Assembly: GCA_036874045.1 (NCBI GenBank)
Contig: CM072340.1
Coordinates: 9,377,001-9,441,000 of the forward strand
Direction: 5' to 3'
From: Cymodocea nodosa
Taxonomy: Eukaryota; Streptophyta; Magnoliopsida; Alismatales; Cymodoceaceae
DNA length: 64,000 nt
The position numbers and the translations under genes are program-made. Positions 57,990-64,000 of this stretch are shown here, piece after piece. The first letter of the stretch is position 1; every line of letters begins with the position of its first letter. The notes under the pieces are model-generated. The model was not told the origin of the DNA. It was given only the letters and a program-made list of their open reading frames with translations, and did no database searches.

Positions 57990-59000
57990 ATGAGTGCGAT
58001 TAGAAGTTGATAGATTTATAAATAGATTTCAGTTGAAGGTCATGTGATTGGTGCAACCAAAATCAATAAGCCACTGATTAGAGATATAAAATGAACTGCA
58101 TATACCTATTAATGCGACGAATAGATGTTCTTCTTCATGATCTCCCTCCAGACTTGGTTGTTGAGTATTTTCTACTTGAGCTTTATTAGCTTTGTAGATA
58201 ACTGTGACATGTCCTAATTGATTACACTTAGTGCATTAAGCGTTAGGTCTTCTCCAACATTTTGATGGATGATGTCCCTTTTTATGATAGTGTTTGCAAG
58301 GAGGATATTGTCACTTTTGAGATGTGGATTTTGAAGGAGTCACCTCTTCTTTATCAATAGAATTTTCAGTAGTATTTCTACTGCCTTTCTTCTTCCATTT
58401 CTTTTTTGTAGATGCTTTGACAACCAAAGAACCTTCGATAACTGTTTCTTGCCTCATCATCCAACGTTGTTCTTGGGCCTACAATGTGTTCATCAATTCT
58501 GCTAATGTGATTTTAGACAAATCATGTGTGTTCTCAAGTGTGGTAATGGAGGCTTCATATTTTTCTAGTAAGGTGACCAAAATTTTTTCAACAATTCGTG
58601 AATCAGAAAAAGGAGTACCCAACAATCACATCTTATTTGCAACTAAAAGGAGGCAATTAGTGTACTCTTTAATTCAATTGTCTCCCACAAATTCAGATTT
58701 TAGATAATCCCAAATAGCTTTTGCAGAAGATAAAGACATAATTCAACTGAAAATATTTGGAGAAACTGTAGAAAATAAAATGGATTTAGCTTTGGCCTTG
58801 CTTAGTCACCGCTCCTTGACATTCTTCAATTGAGCCATCATTGAATTTTCTAGCAAATCAGGAACCACGTAATCATCCTCCACAGCTTCCCACAGATCAA
58901 GTCCCTCTATGTAGGCTTGCATGCAGACAACCCAATGTTGATAATTTTCTCCATTAAACTTTGGCAAACATAATTAGTTGAATGTCATATCAACATCCAT
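57990..59000 (-). pseudogene. Copia gag and protease active site
   Basis: ATG at 59000 (- strand) MDVDMTFN, then PKFNGENYQHWVVCMQAYIE, ENSMMAQLKNVKERWLSKAK, and a UBN2-type helical gag with stops. Two zinc-knuckle-like motifs near 58190-58300 each lack one ligand (CKHYHKKGHHPSKC has Tyr for Cys; CTKCNQLGHVTVIY has Tyr for the last Cys). The protease box is DFGCTNHMT near 58050 (Ser of DSG replaced by Phe). Confidence 0.8.
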
Positions 59001-59039
59001 GCTTAATCAACAATTCTGAACCTTACTCTGATACTAATT

Positions 59040-59381
59040 TGAAAGTATGTAGTGGAAGAAATGTTATTGTAAATGAGATGGAAGAAAGTGGAAGAAGGAG
59101 ATTTTGTTACTAGAAAAAAAATAAAGATAGTGGAATGAACACAATATCTCGAGGAAAAATCAACTGTTCAATTCAACACAATAATGAACTCGATACATGC
59201 TTATATAAATGCCCACACATGACCAAATACATTCTATGTACAAACTTTTTCAAAAATGAAAAAACCTCAAAACTAGATAATTGAAATACAAAAGAACAAT
59301 TCAAAAGACTAATTCAAAAAACAATAGACTAATTCAAATCATAACAAACCAACTAAAGACTCGATCTAAATTACATTAATA
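59040..59381 (-). repeat. Copia 5' LTR (342 bp)
   Basis: Same length as the 3' LTR. Its - strand start has decayed from TGTTGATG to TATTAATG. Confidence 0.92.
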
Positions 59382-59477
59382 GAGTTTGTTATCTCTGGAA
59401 TGATCACAAGAATCTTCACAAAGTAATAAAACTTAGGTAAGGTTTAGCAAGTTGTGTCGTAGGATGAGTTCATAAAC

Positions 59478-59768
59478 TGATGTAGAATAGGAAACTTCCA
59501 GCAACCTTCCCAGCATAGAATCTTAAATATGGTGATGATTCAACAACCAAGACAAAAGGACAGTGGCACTCAATCATTTTCCTTAATTAAAGTTTCCTTT
59601 ATTAGTTGGTAGTTATCTTTCTTTGTTTTTAAAAGGATGGAATACTGTAAGGAAGGGATAGATTAATCCAATAAGAATCCTTTGGGCTTATCTTCCTTTA
59701 CCACCTTCTTCTTCCTCCTTTCTCTCTTCAACCCATCTCTCTTTCTCATCAACTACCTTCCTACATCA
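59478..59768 (+). repeat. Gypsy 5' LTR (291 bp)
   Basis: TGATGTAG start and CTACATCA end are inverted complements. The LTR includes tccaataagaatcctttggg and a CT-rich 3' part. Confidence 0.85.
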
Positions 59769-59789
59769 TTTGGTATCAGAGCATAGCTA

Positions 59790-60640
59790 ACTCAGTCACT
59801 CATGTCAAGTTCGACGAGCTCTATCAGTCCCTCGAAAGGCTAACCATTGTTGTGCAACAATTGGTCGATGGACAATGACTTCATTGAGAGACACTACCTC
59901 GATGTCATTCAGGGTTTCATTTTGAGGTACACTCTTCTATCAAGTACAACTTAAATGAGTTAGAATGCCTCCCACATCAACAACAAAACTGGGAGATCGT
60001 TGTAGGAGGTTTTAAGTTGAGGATGGATTTACCATTCTTCAATGAACAACTTCATATAGAAGAATTTTTGAATTAGATTGTAGAGGTTGAGTGATTCTTC
60101 GACTATATATGGACATCCCCAAAAATCACAAGGTAAAACTTGTAGCATATCATCTCAAATATGGAGCATCAATGTCGTGGGATCAGCTCTTGATGAATCG
60201 AGCACGACAACAAAAGTAGCCTATATGCACTTGGGACAAGATGAAGAAGTTAACTCCGTACATGGTTCCTACCTACAGATTATAAGCAGATCTTGTTTAC
60301 ACAATATCAACACTATTAGCAAAGGGCTCGCTCAATGGCAAACTACATCGTCAAGTTCTATTGTTTAGCCTCTCAAAATAACTTAAATGAAACCAAACCA
60401 CAACAAATCTTGCATTTTGTTGGTGGGCTAAGGCTAAACATGTAGGACAAGATAGCTCTCCAATCCCTGTGCACTCTAGTAGATACTATCAATCTAGCGT
60501 AAAAGATTGAGCAATAGCTTGCGAGAGGAACTCACTCGACCTCCAACTAATTGAGTGAAAACACAGTAAAAACAAGCAACAAATTAGTCCTCAAACCAAG
60601 GCCAACTCCATAAGAGATAGGCTCGTCATCAAGGCACGAA
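59790..60640 (+). pseudogene. Gypsy gag remnant
   Basis: Several frames together give the Retrotrans_gag capsid pattern: YMDIPKNHKVKLVAYHLKYG, SMSWDQLLMNRARQQK, a DLVYTISTLLAKGS block and HFVGGLRLNM near 60415-60450. The ORF at 60087-60368 is an out-of-frame shadow of this. No knuckle is visible. Confidence 0.75.
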
Positions 60641-60840
60641 CTACCTCAAAATTATACGAACTAAGTTTGTATAGTTTGCTCAAATGCTACGAACCTTTTT
60701 GTAACGTTTGTGTTTGTGTGATTTAAAGTCTAAGTTTCTACAACTAGTTTTGTTATTAGCTTCGTCTATCGAATTACATTGTAAAGTTCTACAAAAACTT
60801 TACGACTGGTGCAAGCTTGTATTCCCAACTTTAAGATCTC
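60641..60840. other. Unassigned segment replacing protease/RT
   Basis: About 200 bp of AT-rich, non-coding sequence where protease and RT should be. It has repeated ctacgaac/tctacaac-like words but no family resemblance. Confidence 0.4.
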
Positions 60841-62740
60841 CAGTCTTCTTGCTTGAGCCTATTGAACTTGTGTAAACAATAAGAAAGATTAAAAGATGTT
60901 GTTGGAAATGCAAAGCTCTAGGGAGTGGCATGATCGTGTTAAAGGAACAAGAACATTTGAATACAAACAAAGATATTAGTGGAAGCCTTGCTGAGTAACC
61001 AACAAGATTAGGGATGAAGAATTGGAAAGATATCATGTTGAGAATGTTGTTGACAAGGTAGAACAAAGTTTTATCACCCTCAATGAAAGGCTTGTTTCTA
61101 CCCTGTATTAGCACTACCCAACTTCGACAAGATTTTTGAGGTAGGTTGCGATGCTTCACAAGTAGGCATCGACGTTGTCCTCATGCAAGGACACCTGATG
61201 ACATTCTTTAGTGAGAAGTTGAGAGAATCACGACGACAATGGATGACCTATGAGTTGGAGCTCTATGTTGTGGTTTGTGCTCTTAAAATTTGGGAACACT
61301 ACCTTATTTAGTGTGAATTCATTTTGCATATGGATCATCAAGCCTTGAAAATGATTCATGCTACCACCAACGTCTACCACATGCATGGTTGATGGGTCGC
61401 TTTCCTTCAATGCTTTATATTTACAATAAAGCACAAGTCTAGGAACCAAAATCAAGTAATGAATGCCCTTAATCATCGAACGCCACTACTCATTACTTTG
61501 CATCATGAAGTTACAAGATTTGAGTGCCTAAAAGAACTATATGTTGACAACCTTGATTTTGGCGAAGCTTGGGAAAGGTGCTCATCCAATCACTCCATTC
61601 AAGGGATGCTATTGCAAGATAGCTTCCTTTTCTAGGGCAACCAACTGTGTACTCAAAGTTCATTACAAGGGAAACTTATTCAGGAGATCCATGGGGGAGG
61701 AATGGTCAACCATGTCAGACATGACAAGACCATAGCCATCTTGGAAGAACAATATTTCTGGCCTTAGTTAAAACAAGATGCCACTCAACTAGTACATTGT
61801 TGCATGAGGTGTTAAGAAGCCAAGGGACAAGCTCAGAACACCAACCTATCTCCATTGCCAACATCAGGCATGCCATGGATAGACATCTCCATGGACTTTG
61901 TACTCGATCTTCCATGAACACAAGTAGGAGTAGATTCAATCTTTGTAGTCGTGGATAGATTCTCAAAGATGGCCCACTTTATTCCTTGCAAGAAGACCAC
62001 CAATGCCACTAACGTTGCAACCCTATTCTTCGAGGAAGTGATTTGTTTGCATGGACTTCCTCAATCAATCACGTTGGATCAGGACTCCAAGTTCCTCTCC
62101 CATTTCTAGAAGTCCCTGTGGAAGAGACTTGACACCTCCCTTGATTTCAGCTCAACTTGCCACCCTCAATCAGATGGCCAAATCAAGGTGGTAAATTGTA
62201 TGCTAGGAAATTTGTTACGCACCATCCTCGAAGGATAGCCTAAATAGTGGGATCACATAGCACAAGCGGAATTTGCATATAATTGTATGCCCAACCACAC
62301 AATCGACAAAGCCCTTTTTGTTGTCATGTATGGAAGACTTCCAAAACACGTTGTGGATCTAGCACCAATTCCCTCCCCAATGTCCGACGTGGAACACATG
62401 CTTATAGATATTTGCTACCTACATCAAGAAGTTCGAGACATCAATTGAGCTAATGCAAAATACAAGGTTGCAACCGACCTTCACTAATGCCAACAAACCT
62501 TTCAACTTGGTGATCTTGTCATGGTATTTTTACAGAAAGAGTGTTTCCCCACAGGCACATACAACAAGTTGAAAAATAAGAAATTTGGTCCTTGTCGTAT
62601 CATTCAAAGAATTAATGACTGCATATGTCATAGACATTCCAACATCTCTCTCCATCTCATCCACATTCAACATCGCTGATTTGTACCAGTATCATCCACC
62701 TATAGAAGAAAGTTCAAGGGTAAGCTTTTTAGAGGATGGG
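60841..62740 (+). pseudogene. Gypsy RNase H and integrase
   Basis: A short RT end, then RNase [50 protein letters not shown]. The integrase zinc region follows (LVHCCMRC near 61800) and its core: WIDISMDFVLDLP with the first Asp (codon 61894-61896), [26 protein letters not shown] with the second. The third catalytic residue is lost: SDGQIKVVN has Lys (AAG 62185-62187) where the family has Glu. A FNYNCMPNHT-like block and the [11 protein letters not shown]-terminal block follow. Many stops. Confidence 0.85.
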
Positions 62741-62748
62741 TCACCTAA

Positions 62749-63036
62749 TGCATACAAGAAACTCCCAATGACCTTCCCACCTTAGAATCTTAAATATGGC
62801 AATGATTCAGCAACCAAGACGAAAGGACAGCGGTGCTCAATCATTTTCCTTAATTAAAAGTTTCCTTTATTAGTTGGTAGTTATCTTTCTTTGCTTTTAA
62901 AAGGACAAAATATTGTAAAGAAGGGATGGATTAATCCAATAAGAATCCTTTGGGTTTATCTTCCTCTACTACCTTCTTCTTCCTCCTTTCTCTTTTCGAC
63001 TCATCTCTCTTTCTTGTCAACCACCTTCTTGCATCA
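62749..63036 (+). repeat. Gypsy 3' LTR (288 bp)
   Basis: Aligned to the 5' LTR from aagaaactcc to gcatca with scattered substitutions. Its first ten bases have decayed. Confidence 0.83.
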
Positions 63037-63922
63037 TAAATTGATAAACCTAAGGTAGAGTTTGGTAGTGACTATGGAAAAAATAAAAAATTTTATAAAC
63101 TAAATGATGTGATGAATTTGACGTGTTATTTCTTAGGAAGTTTCAACATACAACTTGGTAAATTAAATTCCAACGTACAAGAATCTTGGTTTAAATTTTA
63201 TTGACACATAGTTCATAGTTAAATTCAAGAGCATATTCTAAGCTTTTCATAGTTCAATTGCAAGGTGTAGTTGTATACACTCAAAATTATCCTGATGCTA
63301 GGAGTAGGGTGGAGCTTCTGTTAGAAGATAAAGCCTTTGATTCATAAAATCCATTTTCAGAAGTTTAGTTTATATATAGCATGCAAGAGATACCAGGTTG
63401 GTTGATGACCTTTGGTGCTTATTCCAATATTTCTTTGGACTGCAGGAGAAATGCTACATTGTTTGAATGATGTGATCTTAGGCTGTTTTCTCTGTTATTG
63501 TATTTTTCTTCATGTATCATCATCCTTATGGGTGATACCCTTTAATTGTTAATGAGAATCGTACTACCTTTATATGAAAGCAATCAAGTCTGAAGTTGTA
63601 TCTGAATTTTGTAACTACTTTTGGAATAAGATCTTTTAAATAATTTTTGTCAAAAGTCATATGTTATAACTTATCTGTCAATCCAATCAAGTCTTTAATT
63701 ACACAAAAAAGTCAACTTCTATTCTTTGAGAATTATGTGTTTCATAGGAAAACATTTTTCATTCAAAAACAACAGAGGTTGATATGCATTTAATTTTAAG
63801 CATTGTCTTAATTTTCCTTATAAATCAATGACCCTCCAAGCTTGCACATTTATTAGATTAAAATAATGAGGGTCATCATGAAATAATTTTCTTCTTGGGA
63901 GTAAACATTTTATTTATGACAG

Positions 63923-64000
63923 TTCAAGATGGAATTGTCTCAGAATGAATCTGGAAACACCCCCAAGAGTTACTCATTGAATATGTTCAAAGACTTTGTT
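63923..64000 (+). CDS. TFIIF beta subunit, exon 2 (runs off the window)
   Basis: After acceptor ATGACAG the frame reads FKMELSQNESGNTPKSYSLN then MFKDFV to the window end (26 codons, phase 0 with exon 1). The SYSLNMFKDFV block continues the conserved N-terminal beta-barrel region of TFIIF beta that dimerises with the alpha subunit. Later exons are outside. Confidence 0.9.

Larger units (their letters stand above)
54841..59381 (-). mobile_element. Ty1/copia element in the TFIIF beta intron
   Basis: A full-structure element on the - strand. 342-bp LTRs lie at 54841-55182 and 59040-59381, with the perfect 5-bp duplication gagtt (54836-54840 and 59382-59386). A primer site (actctgatacta on +, 59025-59036) is of initiator tRNA-Met type, and a polypurine tract (ctccccttaatttagttc on +) lies at 55183-55200. 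Gag, protease, integrase, RT and RNase H are all present but full of stops. I did not assign a copia lineage. Confidence 0.92.
59478..63036 (+). mobile_element. Small-LTR Ty3/gypsy element in the TFIIF beta intron
   Basis: LTRs of 291 and 288 bp (59478-59768 and 62749-63036) end CTACATCA and CTTGCATCA. The flanks are taaac and taaat, a 5-bp duplication with one transition. An initiator tRNA-Met primer site (tggtatcagagc) lies at 59771-59782. Gag, RNase H and integrase are recognisable; protease and nearly all RT are missing. LTR size, primer type and gag suggest a chromovirus such as Reina, but I see no chromodomain, so the lineage is tentative. Confidence 0.85.
54558..63922 (+). other. 9.4-kb intron 1 of the TFIIF beta gene
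   Basis: Bounded by GTATGT and ATGACAG, joining two phase-0 exons. It carries a - strand copia (54841-59381) and a + strand gypsy (59478-63036). The rest (54558-54835, 59387-59472, 63042-63922) is ordinary AT-rich intron. A 17-bp near-repeat aacctaaggtrgagttt occurs at about 54825 and 63047, on opposite sides of the two elements. Confidence 0.85.

Noticed and set aside
60087..60368. 93-codon ORF as an independent gene
   Set aside because: The gag capsid motifs (for example KVKLVAYHLKYG) lie in another frame of the same bases.
61228..61476. 82-codon - strand ORF in the gypsy element
   Set aside because: It is an antisense shadow of the RNase H and zinc region, which has clear family motifs on the + strand.

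Overview
This window is AT-rich flowering-plant nuclear DNA, probably from a monocot; I could not narrow it further. Evidence is spliced genes with GT/AG introns, plant-type retrotransposons (SIRE-type and other Ty1/copia, Athila/Tat-like Ty3/gypsy, L1 and RTE LINEs) and no operons. Two conserved nuclear genes sit at the edges, both on the + strand. At the left are the last five exons of a DNAJC8/SPF31-type J-protein gene (exons between 589 and 11354; the J-domain exons lie upstream). At the right are the first two exons of the TFIIF beta-subunit gene (54339-54557 and 63923 to the window end). Each gene has an intron of more than 9 kb (663-10160 and 54558-63922) filled with transposable elements. 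Almost everything else is nested retrotransposon debris.

Layout. 1-11354: J-protein gene. Its giant intron holds an L1 remnant, an RTE LINE split by an L1 LINE (11-bp target duplication), and an opposing RTE LINE split by a 3-kb non-autonomous LTR-type element. 11565-14645: an L1 LINE (- strand) split by a solo gypsy LTR (family A). 14650-19572: gag-pro debris of family A, then family B (LTR, tRNA-Asp-type primer site, gag, protease, start of RT). 19573-28043: family A LTRs joined directly to integrase and a long 'envelope-position' ORF, closed by an inverted LTR. 28044-37087: two - strand family A copies, one with three tandem primer-binding sites. 37088-51694: inverted LTR pieces around a nearly complete SIRE-type copia element (39265-50907; 1215-bp LTRs, 5-bp duplication) that also carries an envelope-position ORF. 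51695-52870: gag end of another copia. 54841-59381: - strand copia with 342-bp LTRs. 59478-63036: small-LTR gypsy lacking most of its RT.

How the parts relate. No retroelement here looks autonomous: all carry stops, deletions or lost catalytic residues. Three things stand out beyond ordinary debris. First, short palindromes with a common AGTTA...TAACT core but family-specific arms are arrayed in gypsy LTRs, copia LTRs, a non-autonomous element and the spacers before both envelope-position ORFs. Second, the gypsy and copia envelope-position ORFs share recognisable sequence, and the copia copy is preceded by a piece resembling the gypsy LTR. Third, the family A gag starts almost directly at its zinc knuckle with no capsid region, and one copy has a tandemly triplicated primer-binding site.
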